From Eurosta solidaginis (Eukaryota; Arthropoda; Insecta; Diptera; Tephritidae), in NCBI RefSeq assembly GCF_040869045.1, contig NC_090319.1, positions 228,756,490-228,820,489 on the forward strand: a stretch of DNA of 64,000 nucleotides, read 5' to 3'. The stretch's first letter is position 1. Every line of letters begins with the position of its first letter. The position numbers and the translations under genes are program-made. The notes under the pieces are model-generated. The model did no database searches. It was not told the DNA's origin and saw only the letters and a list, made by a program, of their open reading frames with translations. Below, one piece after another: positions 41,591 through 52,044 of the stretch.

Positions 41591-42601
41591 TTACCAGTTG
41601 ACGCAGTTTACGAGTTCTGCGCTCACGATTGAGATATCTGGCGAGCTATGACAGCTTCCTACCATACGTGTGGGGGCGTCTCCGTTTGTTGTGCAGAACG
41701 TCGTTTCGTCTATTTGATCCACCAACATCTCACCCCTACTGTCCGCCCGCAAGTTTGGATGCCATAGGTCGTGATGGGCATTGAAATCGCCTAAGATAAT
41801 GCGATTGTTGCCAGTGAGTAAGGCCTCGATATTAGGGCGGTATCCACTGGGGCAACAGGTGACAGGAGGGATGTAGATGTTGATGATTTCTAGATTTGCA
41901 TCGCCTGACCGGACAGATAGGCCTTGACGTTCTAAGACATTGTCACTGCGGTCGATGCCAGGATCAAATATATGATATTGCACAGAGTGGTGTATAATAA
42001 ACGCGAGGCCGCCTCCATTTCCGCTCTCGCGGTCTTTCCTGTGGACATTATAACCAGAGCAGGTCTGCAATGCAGATCTTGCTGTGAGTTTAGTCTCTTG
42101 AATCGCAGCAATGCGGATGTTGTGCCGCTTCATGAAATCGACTATCTCCGTAATCTTCCCAGTTAGTCCATTACAGTTGAACTGCAGAATTCTGAAGTGC
42201 ATGAGGGGTGACGCCGCCACTCTAGGGGTAAGTGAGGGGTGACTACGCCTAGGTTGTGGAAGGCCAGGACGCAATTGCTGTTGTGGCCTTGGGACTGGGC
42301 GACCTTGGGCAAGCATTGGGGTACCCGGATGATTTGGGTTTGCGAGCTGGCAACATGGCGCGATGAAACCCGTCGGGGGGTTGCCGTCGCGGAGACCAGA
42401 ACATCTAGGAAAGTGGCACCACCCAAGGCAGGAGCTGCATTGAGCGGATGTCGCAAACCTATATATTCTGTGCTGGCAGACGGTGCAAACGCAGGCAGGG
42501 ACTAAGAGTCTGTTTCCCTGACCTGCACGATTGCTGCCAGAAAAGAGGGGGGGGGGGGGGGGGGGGAGAAGAAGACGGGGGCAGGGGCTGATGCTCAGCA
42601 T
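41591..42601 (-). pseudogene. LINE-I: second PHD-like finger and APE endonuclease
   Basis: After the proline-rich stretch: CTVCQHRIYRFATSAQCSSC...WCHFPRCSGL is a PHD-like zinc finger, followed by an AP-type endonuclease: RILQFNCNGLTGKITEIVDF, IAAIQETKLT (catalytic Glu), GGGLAFIIH, NRIILGDFNAHHDLW (Asp-Asn) and SSPDISIVSAEL. It nicks target DNA for primed reverse transcription. The first codons here are an out-of-frame translation of the poly-C run; the true protein enters from the upstream part in the other frame. Confidence 0.85.
42547..42566. repeat. G20 homopolymer
   Basis: Twenty consecutive G on the plus strand, coding polyproline on the minus strand; its length sets the frame of LINE-I. 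Confidence 0.95.
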
Positions 42602-43133
42602 TGCTACCAGCTCTACTACGAATGTAGTAGTTATGAGTGGTATCAGCTGTTTGAGTTGTTGGCGCCGTGGGGCGCGAGCAGCAGCGGGTACTTGTTGTGG
42701 CTTGCTGAGCAGCGAAGCTGCTGGAAGGTAGTGGGGATACGCTTAGGCGTAGACTACGGGACGCCCTTGGGCGTGAGCAGCAAGGAGCCACAAAAGATTT
42801 ATAAAAGTTACGTGGACGTCGGGTTTTGGGATCAAGCCCAGAACAACCTGTCTGATGCAACCATCCCTTGCACGAGACACACTGAACAGAGTATGACCAT
42901 CCTAAAAAGATTCTTTTCTGGCAAATGCAGCAAAACCATTTCTCAGGACCGGGGTCAGGAGACGGACCCGGATTGGGTTCGATACCTTCCCGGAGTAAGA
43001 GAATATGTAGCAGTCCTGCTGCAAGGAGCTGCTGGGAGGATGACAATTTGTGGGAGGGACGAAACAAATTAAATGAGGTCACACTGAAATGATAGTCCTT
43101 GGTCGGGAAAAATCCCGAGTCGCTCCGGTACAT
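42566..43133 (-). pseudogene. LINE-I: N-terminus with 2A-like motif and first PHD-like finger
   Basis: Starts MYRSDSGFFP. A hydrophobic stretch LLAAGLLHILLLREG leads into GIEPNPGP (residues about 50-57, nt 42963-42986), matching the ExNPGP core of 2A-like skipping peptides though with Gly where the consensus has Asp. Next comes WFCCICQKRIFLGWSYSVQC...GWLHQTGCSGL, a PHD-like finger, then a Ser/Pro/Thr-rich linker that ends in polyproline encoded by the C20 run at 42547-42566, where the frame is lost. Hydrophobic-plus-2A starts are known in several LINE clades. Confidence 0.8.
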
Positions 43134-43215
43134 AGAACCGACTGCCTTGGATATTTCTCAAGGAATTTAGTTTACAATGTGGGCTATATTGAGAAAAAGT
43201 AAACCACAAAGGCTG

Positions 43216-44153
43216 CATTCGGATCCCCCCCAAAAATTCAGAAACATAATTTATCAGAAAACTTTAATTATTCAGGACCCTTTTTTCAGAAAGCCAAAAT
43301 TCAGAAGTCAACACTCAGAAATCAAAATTCAGAAGTCAAATTTGAGAAGTTAAAATTCCGAAGCCAAAATTCAGAAAGTAATCTGACGGCGAAAAAAGAT
43401 ACAATTTTGCGTAACTGAATTTTTGAATTTTGACTACTGAAATTTTTATCAGCCGTCTGGTTTTCCCGAAGCATATTTTCATGGTTGTTTTTTCCACTTT
43501 GCCAAAAACGTTTGGACACATATCCAATCATCAGGGCTGCAAACAAGTAATAAAAATGGTGTAATTTTCGCGATGAACTTGAAATATTTATTAGCTCTTG
43601 CATATTACCGGACGAAATGGCAATTGATCCATTCGGATTGATATCCGAAATACAAAACTTATTCGAGTTATTTCGAGGTAACATATATTAGATTGGCACT
43701 TCCTGGAACACAGCAACGTCGAAAGAAGGTGCTATATCCAAACAAATTATGGAATATGTATAATTTCACCCAATTGGGTGAAGCCCTAACAAATAATTCC
43801 TTCCACAGGTGGCACAACGCCATTCGAAGTGCGTTTGGGACACATCCTAAAATAAATAAATAAAGTAAAAAACGTACAGGCAACAACAAAAACAACACTA
43901 CAGCAATTTTCAGCTGGAAGCGAGAAAACACAAAAAAACATAAAAGGATTTTGACCAGCGTTTGGTCTACTATTGTAAATTCATTTGAAAAAGATAAACG
44001 CGGAAACGATTTGATTAATTACTGCTCCCTATCGCATATAATTTAAAAATTCAGATTGTATTACTGTTTCTTTACACATAATTCACTCCAAATAAATAAA
44101 CGCTTCTGGGTTTTGAGAAAAATTCAATGTTTTTTGTGCCGTATGATTACTTT
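43216..44153 (+). mobile_element. MULE-B, left part
   Basis: Unit B counterpart of MULE-A: CCCCCCCAAAAATTCAGAAAC end, ATTCAGAA array to about 43440, transposase fragment with LPGTQQRRKKVLYPNKLWNMYNF (about 43693-43770). Ends in TTACTTT, the target duplication of LINE-II (44147-44153 and 47447-47453). The right arm resumes at 47447. Confidence 0.75.
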
Positions 44154-47100
44154 ACTTACTTAATTGGCGCTTAACCGTCTAAACGGTTACGGCCGTCCAA
44201 CAAGGCGCGCCAGTCGCTTCGCTCCGCCGACCGGCGCCAATTGGTCACACCAAGGGAGTTTAAATCGTTTTCCACCTGGTCCTTCCAACGGAGTGGGGGC
44301 CGCCCTCTACCTCTGCTTCCATAGGCGGGTTCCGATAGAAACACTTCCTTGTCCGGAGCATTATCTTTCATTCGCATAACATGGCCTAGCCATCGCAGTC
44401 GCTGCGTTTTAATTCGCTGGACTATGTTGATGTCTGCGTATAGCTCGTACAGTTCATCATTAAATCTTCTTCGGTACTCGCCATCGCCAACGCGTAGAGG
44501 TCCATAAATCTTTCGAAGAACTTTTCTCTCGAACACTCCCAAAGCCGCTTCATCTGCTGTTGTCATGGTCCATGCTTCTGCCCCATATAGCAGGACGGGT
44601 ACGATAAGTGACTTGTAGAGTATGATTTTCGTTCGCCGAGAGAGGACTTTACTTTTCAATTGCCTACCTAGTCCAAAGTAGCATTTATTGGCAAGATTGA
44701 TTCTTCGCTGATGTTGTTGCTAGTGTTGATCCTGGCTCCCAAATAAACGAAGTCTTTTACTATTTCGAAATTATGGCTGCCAACAGTAGCGTGGTTGCCA
44801 AGGCGCATATGCGCTGACTCTTTGCTCGATGACAGCAGGTACTTCGTTTTGTCCTCATTCACCATCAAACCCATCTTTACCGCTTCTTTTTCCAGTTTGG
44901 AGTAAGCAGAACTAACAGCGCGGGTATTTAGGCCGATGATATCAATGTCATCAGCATATGCCAGTAATTCCACGCTATTATAGAATACTGTTCCACTGCG
45001 GTTAAGTTCTGCAGCTAGTATAATTTTCTCCAGCATCAAATTAAAGAAATCGCACGATAGGGGGTCGCCCTGTCTGAAACCTCGTTTAGTTTCGAACGGA
45101 TCGGAGAGGTCCTTCCCAATTCTGACTGAGGTTATGGTGTTGCTCAACGTCATTTTGCACAGCCGTATAAGTTTTGCGGGGAAACCAAATTCAGACATAG
45201 CGGCATATAGGCAGCTCCTTTTCGTGCTGTCGATTCCAAGATTTGGCGCATTGTGAAAATCTGGTCGATGGTAGATTTACCAGGTCTGAAGCCGCACTGA
45301 TAAGGTCCAATCAGCCGGTTCACGGTGGGCTTCAATCTTTCGCACAATACACTTGATAGGACCTTATATGCGATATTAAGAAGTTGGTGCATTTTGCAGT
45401 ATCCCTCTTCTTTTGGACTGGGCAAAGAACACTTAGATTCCAATCGTCGGGCGTTCACTCGTCCGCCCATATTTTGCGAAGAAGTTGCTGCATGCGCCTT
45501 GCCAACTCCTCGCCGCCGTACTTGAATAGCTCCGCAGGCAATCCATCAGCACCCACGGCCTTGTTGTTTTTCAATCTGGTTATTGCTATTCTAATCGTCA
45601 TAATCGGGCGGGGGGGACATGTATTCCATCATCATCGATTACGGGATCGGGTTCGTCATCTCTGCGCGGTGAGTCGTTGCCTCCATTTAGGAGAGCAGAG
45701 AAGTGTTCACTCCATAATCTAAGCACTCTCTGGACATCAGTTACAAGGTCGCCGTTTTCGTTCCTACAGGAGTTTGCCCCGGTCTTAAAACCTTCCGTCT
45801 GTCGCCGTATTTTTTGGTAAAATTTTCGGGCATTATTCCTGGTAGCTAGCAGCTCAAGCTCCTCGCACTCACGCCTTTCGGCTTCTGCTTTTTTCTTCCT
45901 GCAAAGGCGTCTCGCTTCCCTTTTCAACTCACGATAGCGTTCACACACTCCTCTTGTTGCGCTCGCTTTTAACGTAGCCCTGTAGGCAGCGTCTTTTATT
46001 TCGGTTGCAACGCGGCATTCTTCATCGTACCAGTTGTTTTTTCGTGGCCGCCGGTAACCAATTTTTTCCTCGGCGGCAGTACGAAGTGCTTGGGAGATAT
46101 GCTCCCACTTCTTCTGTATTCCTTCAGGCTGAGTTGTGCTCTCAGAGAGCAGTTGTGAGAGTCGAGTTGCGAAATCAGTGGCAGTCTGTTGCTTCTAGCT
46201 TTCCTTGTGTTTTTTGTTCCTTGGTTTTAACCGCGCTGAGGCGGGTGCGTATTTTGGCTGCAACGAGATAATGGTCCGAGTCGATGTTAGGTCCTCGGAT
46301 CGTGCACACATCTAAAACACTGGAGGCATGCCGTCCGTCTATCACAACGTGATCGATCTGATTGCGAGTATTTTGATCAGGAGACAGCCATGTAGCTTTA
46401 TGTATCTTTTTATGCATGAACCTCGTGCTGGATATGACCATGTTTCGAGCACCGGCAAAGTCAATCAGCCTCAGTCCGTTAGGAGAAGTTTCATTGTGTA
46501 GGCTGAACTGTCGGACTTTAGGGCCAAAAAACCTTCTTTGCCCACCCTGGCGTTAAAGTCTCGAAGCACGACTTTTATATCATGACGGGGCCAGCGATCG
46601 TATGTGCGTTCTAATTGTTCATACAAAGTGTCTTTCACCTCATCGTCTTTCTCCTCTGTCGGCACATGGGCACAGATGAATGATATATTAAAAAATTTTG
46701 CTTTTATTCGGATAGCGGCGAGACGCTCTTCCACAGGCGCGAACGCCAGAACTTGGCGACGAAGTCTCTCTCCCACCACGAATCCGACGCCGAACTGCGC
46801 TTATTCGTATGGCCACTACAATAAATATCACAATTTTTGATCTTCTTTCTTCCTGCATTTCTTGGATGGCGGCGATGTCAGATTTTGCTTTGAAGAGGAC
46901 ATCAACCAGCCGGGCACCTGCACCCTTCCCATTCAGGGAGCGGACGTTCCAGGTACATGCCCTCAATTCATTGTCCTTCAAACTTTTGCCATGGTCGTCA
47001 TCAATAGAGAGTGTATTTATCCGAGGCTTGTTGGTATATTTCATTGGAGTATGGTTTTACGTGGCGGGTCCCAAGCCCAGCGCACAACCCGCTCAGCGGG

Positions 47101-47446
47101 GGTGAAAATATTACTTGCACGTTTATATAGCGAGCCGCTTGCTCCAAGACAGACGCCCGCTTGCAGCCGCACCTAGAGGTGTACAGACGCTGCCGATGAG
47201 ATCTCCCCGGCTAGCCCTTAAACCGATTATGTCAGAGTGGCCTAGGTTGCCGCCTTCTCACATTAGATCACCCACCGTTTAGCGGCTACCCAGAGGATAC
47301 TTGGCCGCAAGCGAGCGGGAGTAGTGAGCTGCTTGAACCGCATGCAAAAGAAAATCGCTCTGGCCATTCCCAGGTGAATGGCGGTCAGAAGCTTTCCCCA
47401 CTTTCGTGGACTTCTACACATGGCTCCACCCTCCCGTGCCGCATAT
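44154..47446 (-). pseudogene. LINE-II: EN-RT non-LTR retrotransposon, 3.3 kb
   Basis: RTE-like LINE of the type often mis-annotated in insects as craniofacial development protein 2-like. From right: 5' leader with GTGGAGCCATGTGTAG (complement near 47425); endonuclease RACTWNVRSLNGKGAGARLVDVLFKAKSDIAAIQEMQ (about 46850-46960), ERLAAIRIKAKFFNISFICAHVPTEEK, VVLRDFNARVGKE (Gly of GDFN changed to Arg), KIHKATWLSPDQNTRNQIDHVVIDGRH and IDSDHYLVAAKIRTRL; a basic linker (45598-45948); then RT with QCGFRPGKSTIDQIF, a deleted motif A region, FRQGDPLSCDFF, AYADDIDII; then the C-terminal RLRWLGHVMRM...RGRPPLRWKDQV. At least four frame breaks. Flanked by TTACTTT duplications inside MULE-B. Confidence 0.85.
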
Positions 47447-47560
47447 TTACTTTCTGAGTTTTGACTTCTAAATTTTGTCTTTCTGAAAAAAGGGTTCTGA
47501 CTATTGTTTTCTGACAAAATGTAATTCTGACTTTTTTCCTTGTGAATTTAGGGGGCATTT
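47447..47560 (+). mobile_element. MULE-B, right end
   Basis: TTCTGAGTTTTGACTTC-type words in the inverted sense to the left array, ending GTGAATTTAGGGGGCA, the complement-type TIR. Confidence 0.7.
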
Positions 47561-47699
47561 AGTGGCATGTTGAAAAAGTGTACCCTAAGGTCAGCAGTGT
47601 GTGGCAGGAAGCGCTTGCTGCAAAGGCAAGAATGTGATATTTCTCAAGGCCTTTTTTTTACTGCGCCATGCAATGCAAAAAAGGGCATATATGGATTGC
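47561..47699. other. Flank of MULE-B, no gene
   Basis: Contains GATATTTCTCAAGGCCTTTT, resembling the left flank of MULE-B (GATATTTCTCAAGGAATTT at 43150), so both sides may derive from one disrupted or duplicated sequence. Confidence 0.35.
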
Positions 47700-48350
47700 C
47701 CCTGCTACAAATGGTGGCAGTTCTGATTGCAGCATTGACAGGCCTGTAGCCTTTTCAAGAATGTATTTTTAAGAGCAGGCGACCAAACTGGTGACGCGTA
47801 GCCGATGAGCGGCCGGTAGTGTCGGTAGTGTGACACCATCGACGTGAGCGTCCAATATTTGATACACCTGTTCCTTCCACGCCGTAAATGGAGTGGCCAT
47901 GGATTTTGTCGGGTATAATACCAAGTTGCGCGAGGTGAAGGGACATCCTAGCAAACAACTGCTTGATCTAGCACCGCCTCCACGGGGGTTAAGGGAACAT
48001 ATCTATAAGCAGAGATCCGGCACCTGCCAACACGCCTTTGTCAGGACGCTACCCTTGTAGAATAGGAAAGCACACTACCAAGGGAGCCTGGCCCAACTTC
48101 GTTCTGGATACTATAACAGGTTAAACTCTTAGTTGTCCAGAATCAACCCCGACATACGTAATGTACATATGTCCTGCATGCGATGTGTCTCCACATGACA
48201 CCAACAATCTTTTCAATTGTAATGTGGAACCTACGCCTCTAACACCTACCTCCCTATGGTCCGCCCCTGTTGAAAGAGCCAGTTTTCTTGGACTCCCGTT
48301 AGAGGACTTTGATGACAATTTGCCAAGCACTGTTAATACAACAACAACAA
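47700..48350 (+). pseudogene. LINE-I copy with inverted 5' segment
   Basis: 47700-47950 matches LINE-I RT on the minus strand (complement of the region with HVDGTTLPTVL and ACQNTALRIA), while 47952-48350 matches the downstream C-terminal part on the plus strand (LLDLAPPPRGLREH, LAQLRSGYYNRLNS, SPHDTNNLFNCNVEPTPLTPTSLW, LGLPLEDFDDNL), ending GTTAATACAACAACAACAA. Head-inverted, tail-normal is the twin-priming pattern. Internal deletions are present. Confidence 0.75.
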
Positions 48351-48536
48351 TTCCCCCAACGGCATGGTGAATTTTATATTAAAATTTCATTTTAACCTAA
48401 TAAAAACCTAGCACGACAACGATATATAAAGACTTATTTTTCACCCTGTAAAACTGATTCTTCTTGTATTTCACAAAAAAAATTAAATCCGAATAATTGT
48501 TTGTACGTTTTTTTTGGGAAATAAAATTAAATAACA

Positions 48537-48872
48537 CGTCCACCGTGGTGGACCTACCACTCCGTATGCCCTGGGTTCGCACCCCGGGCAAAGCAACATC
48601 AAAATTATAGAAATAAGGTTTTTCAATTAGAAGACAATTTTTCTAAGCGAGGTCGCCCCTCGGCAGTGTTTGGCAAGCGCTCCGGGTGTATTTCTGCCAT
48701 GAAAAGCTCTCAGTGAAAACTAATCTGCCTTGCAGATGCCGTTCGGAGTCGGCATAAAACATGTAGGTCCCGTCCGGCCAATTTGTAGGGAAAATCAAGA
48801 GGAGCACGACGCAAATTGGAAGAGAAGGTCGGCCTTAGATCTCTTCGGAGGTTATCGCGCCTTACATTTATT
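48537..48872 (+). mobile_element. tRNA-derived SINE, copy 3
   Basis: GTATGCCCTGGGTTCGCACCCCGGGCAAAGC then the same body as copy 1 to CGCCTTACATTTATTTT. The head is shortened by several bases in the A-box part. Confidence 0.85.
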
Positions 48873-49199
48873 TTATTTTTTTAATAAAAAAAAATTATTT
48901 ATCAACCATCAAATGACGCCAATCGCAGGATTGAAAAACTGCGAGGTGGGCGCGCCGTGCTCTTCATTTGTCTATAGATTCTGAACCACTTTCAAACACA
49001 TCTTCAAAAAATTATCATTTTGTCTGTAATATGTAACCCTCACTACAGCAGGCACCTTGTCGTTGGTGTGAGGGCTTATCCGAACTCTACAGCGCCCGAC
49101 TATGGGGCTGAGCGGTATAGGGCCTGCATCTACGCCGTTTCGCTTCATAGGAGGGCAGTGGGATGTCGATGACCAAAAACTGCCAACCCCCTAATCCAG
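48873..49199. other. No gene; possible LINE-III 5' leader
   Basis: Ends just before the LINE-III ORF1-like frame and may be its untranslated leader. Nothing else seen. Confidence 0.35.
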
Positions 49200-51237
49200 G
49201 GTGTTATGCGGACCATGCCTATTGGAGGATTTGTAGCCAGGAGATATATGCATTTGAACGGAGTGGTTCACCCAACCAACGATGAGAGCGATCGCTTGGC
49301 ATGGGCCCGTCAGATAGTGGAAGAATGTCGAAGACAATTCACTGACGAAAACTTTGCTGCGGGCAACCCTAAATTTTGCAACCGCGTCGAAGAGGAAGAA
49401 GCCCCGAGTGGCAAGAGGCAGCGATGGGCTGAACCTGACAAGCCTGCTTTTAAGAGGCAGAAGGGGGAGGGTAAACACCCCAGTCCAAGAACCAGGAGGC
49501 GACCTAGCCGGAATGACAGGAATCAAACCTTAAAATCTGCAAAGAGGATCGAAGAGGGAAATATAAGTACAGGATAGCCATGTACCTCAAAAAATGTAAT
49601 ACAGAAAGAGGAAGGCAATAATGGCTTGAGAAGCAAAGACACAAATGTTAATAAGCTAAAGGGAGATAACAATCGGACTCCAGCATACTCGATGATACTA
49701 AAGGGAGCTAACGCTGAGACTCCGGTTTTCCACGATGAGCGAAGTTGCGAAGCAGTCCCTGGCTGTGCCACTGCTAGATTAAAGCGTCCCCAATGTGCAG
49801 ATGTCAACTGAAAGGTGGAGATCCGTAGAAGGGGAGCTGATCAGTATCATGATCAAAATGATTCCCGATGAACCGAACAGACACCTACCACCCTTCGAAA
49901 CAGCTAGATGGCACAATGGGGTTAAACTGATGACCTGCACCAACAAAGCGAATTAAGAATGGCTGCAGAGTTGTTCCAGACCTTCAAAAACAAGAAGGCG
50001 CAAGGTTGAAGGTGGTGGATTGAGTGGACCCCCACGATACCAAAGGCCAACATTTTGATACCCCGGTGGTAAAGGCGGAAGACATGCTTAACATGCTGCA
50101 GCGACAGAGCCCGAACGTACCAACACGGGATTGGAAGGTACTCCACGTCTCCCGACCCGTGGACGGAGGCGGTACTACATCCTTCAAATTAATAAGGAAT
50201 CGGAGGATCTGTTGCACTCACAGCTTGTGGAAATGTCCTTGGGCTTAGGAAGTATTTTTATGCGCCTTAAAAATAGGAGCCCCAGGACAGTAACCCCAAT
50301 ACGCTTAAAGCAGGGGAGGTGGAAAAGGACCTCGAGGATATGAAAGTAGCTGCCACTTTGGGGGGGGGGGGGGCAAAGGCGTAGTGGCAGAGGTGCATAT
50401 AAGCGTAGAAACGGAGGTATTGGAACTGGACAAACTGCTCAAAGATGCTGCGAGAGGATTAGGGGAGGGAGAAACGGACCTTCAGACTCGGAAAACAGCG
50501 GAAAAAATCTAGCGCGTGAGCGCAATGCGAATAACTTGGAGGGAGACAAACACCTCAATGGCGCTGCGAGTCTAACAGATAAACCTTCAACACAGTAAAG
50601 TGGCATCGAGCCAGCTCCTCCTGACTCTTGAGGAGGGTTCGTTTGATGTGGCCCTGATACAGGAGCCATGGCTCTCATCTGGAGGAAAGGTTTCTGGAAT
50701 TAGTATTTATTACGCAAAGACGGAGGAGAGCTAGAGCTGCAGTCATGGTAAGGAAACACCTATACTCGTGCATGCTATATATCTTCAGCACCTAAGACCT
50801 AGCAATAGGAGGGGAAAAAGAACCATCCCTTACCCGAGCATCCTGCTACGTGGCCCATTACGTGGAAGCCCCACTAGAGGATTTCAAAAGACTGGTGGAT
50901 AAATAAGGGTACAGTAAAGTGGCATCGAGCGAGCTCTGCCTGGCTCTTAAGGAGGGTTCCTTTGATGTGGTGCTGATACAGGAGCCAATCCCTCATATGG
51001 AGGAGGACCAGTCAAACTTACAGCATATGCAGATGACGTTTCAGTCATCATAAGCGGCAGATGCAAAACAACAATCAGCTCTTTGATAGATCAGGCACTT
51101 TGGGATGTGCAGCCTGGGCATCTGGGGTAGGGTTAACCGCCAACGTGGAAAAACCGATCTAGTATTATTTACTAGGAAGCATAAGGTCACTAATTGGACT
51201 AAGCCTAAGCATGGAGGCTTAACCCTGCAAAAAAATG
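49200..51237 (+). pseudogene. LINE-III: ORF1 (DUF4780-like) and endonuclease, 5' part
   Basis: R1/LOA-group LINE remains on the plus strand. 49206-49577: ARQIVEECRRQFTDENFAAGNPK and a basic SGKRQRW...KRQKGEG stretch, an ORF1-type protein. 50100-50280: DWKVLHVSRPVDGG and INKESEDLLHSQLVEMSLGLGSIFMRL, like the DUF4780 RNA-binding end of ORF1. 50600-50900: VASSQLLLTLEEGSFDVALIQEPWLSSGGKVSGI, the start of the APE endonuclease, repeated in part at 50918-51000. 51020-51237: VKLTAYADDVSVIISG-like RT motif C and GVGLTANVEKTDLVLFTRKHKV. Many shifts and deletions. Continues after MULE-C at 57244. Confidence 0.7.
50357..50374. repeat. G-run of about 15
   Basis: Homopolymeric G tract inside LINE-III ORF1 sequence. 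Confidence 0.85.
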
Positions 51238-51419
51238 GTTCCCCCTATAAATTCAGAAAAAAAAATTTAGAAACACATTTTTTCAAAAAACATTAGTCAG
51301 AACCCTTTTTCAGAAAGCCAAAATTCAGAAGTCAAAACTCAGAAACAAAAATTCAGAAATCAAATTTCAGAAGTCAAAATTCGGAAGTCAAATTTCAGAA
51401 GTCAAAATTCAGAAAGTAA

Positions 51420-51500
51420 TCAGACAGCAAAAAAACATTAAATTTTGCGCAAAATTTAATGTTTTTTGCTGTCTGATTACTTTCTGAATTTTGACTTCCG
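51420..51500. repeat. Palindrome in the left arm of MULE-C
   Basis: AAACATTAAATTTTGCGC / GCAAAATTTAATGTTT centred near 51449, continuing into complementary TTTCTGAATTTTGACTTC and GAAGTCAAAATTCAG arms, about 40 bp each side. It suggests an inverted rearrangement joining left and right arm sequence. Confidence 0.75.
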
Positions 51501-51729
51501 AATTTTTTTCAGCCGGGAACACAGCAACGTCGAAAGAAGGCGGTTATATTCAATCGAATTATGGAATATGCATAATATCACCAAATTGGGTGAAGTCCGT
51601 ACAAATAATTCCATCGAAAGGTGGCACAACATCAGACTTCATTTTTTTAATACTGTAAATTCAAAAGATCGCGGGTTCGAATCGAGCTCAAGACCTAACA
51701 ATAATTATTTTATCATTATTATTGTTATG

Positions 51730-51990
51730 TGTAAATTCGTATAGATTATTTTTATAGGTTAAGGGATTCAAGCTGATTAAGAAAACACGCTTTTAGTTTT
51801 TTCACCGAATAGAATAATAATGGCGAACCGGAAGTTCGCATTCTCCTTCTTCTTTATTTCTTTTCTTTTTATTCGTACATAGTTGCATTTTCCTTATATT
51901 TAAACACAGATCAGAGTTGTATTCTGCTTTTCTTAATCTGTACATAATAGCACGTTCCCGACAAAATGTTACAATAATAGTGCGTTTACA
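51730..51990 (-). repeat. gypsy-B 3' LTR (261 bp)
   Basis: Minus strand begins TGTAAACGCACTATTATTG and ends CGAATTTACA. Confidence 0.95.
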
Positions 51991-52044
51991 ACTCGGCCAA
52001 ACCTGACACATGATCGGCATCGATCAAATTACTGAAAGGCAATC

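Larger units (their letters stand above)
39085..43147 (-). mobile_element. LINE-I: near-complete I/Jockey-group non-LTR retrotransposon
   Basis: A 4063-bp insertion with an 11-bp target duplication TGGATATTTCT (39074-39084 and 43148-43158). The 3' tail on the minus strand is (CAA)n. The 5' end reads CGGTTCTATGTACCGGAGCG. It encodes one long protein interrupted by a frameshift at a C20 run and one stop (41589-41591). Scraps of the same family lie at 30063, 32157, 33790, 38038, 47700, 58150, 58556 and 60750. Confidence 0.9.
37219..45545. repeat. Tandem duplication, unit B, split by LINE-I
   Basis: Second copy of the 4.2-kb block. 37219-39084 and 43159-45545 match 33013-34806 and 34807-37218; 39085-43147 is the later LINE-I. 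Includes LINE-III 3' end with the CCTAA repeats (37455-37472), LINE-I scrap 38038-38300, the HEKGACDGAGG fragment 38450-38760 and MULE-B's left part. Confidence 0.9.

Noticed and set aside
40662..41651. 329-codon plus-strand frame opposite LINE-I RT
   Set aside because: Antisense shadow of a long coding frame with strong codon bias; no domain seen.
49206..49577. Host gene encoding a basic protein
   Set aside because: Position and content fit ORF1 of LINE-III, whose DUF4780-like and endonuclease parts follow on the same strand.
51660..51700. tRNA gene at GGGTTCGAATCGAGC
   Set aside because: Only a B-box-like block is present; no cloverleaf can be drawn, and the sequence is a terminal inverted repeat.
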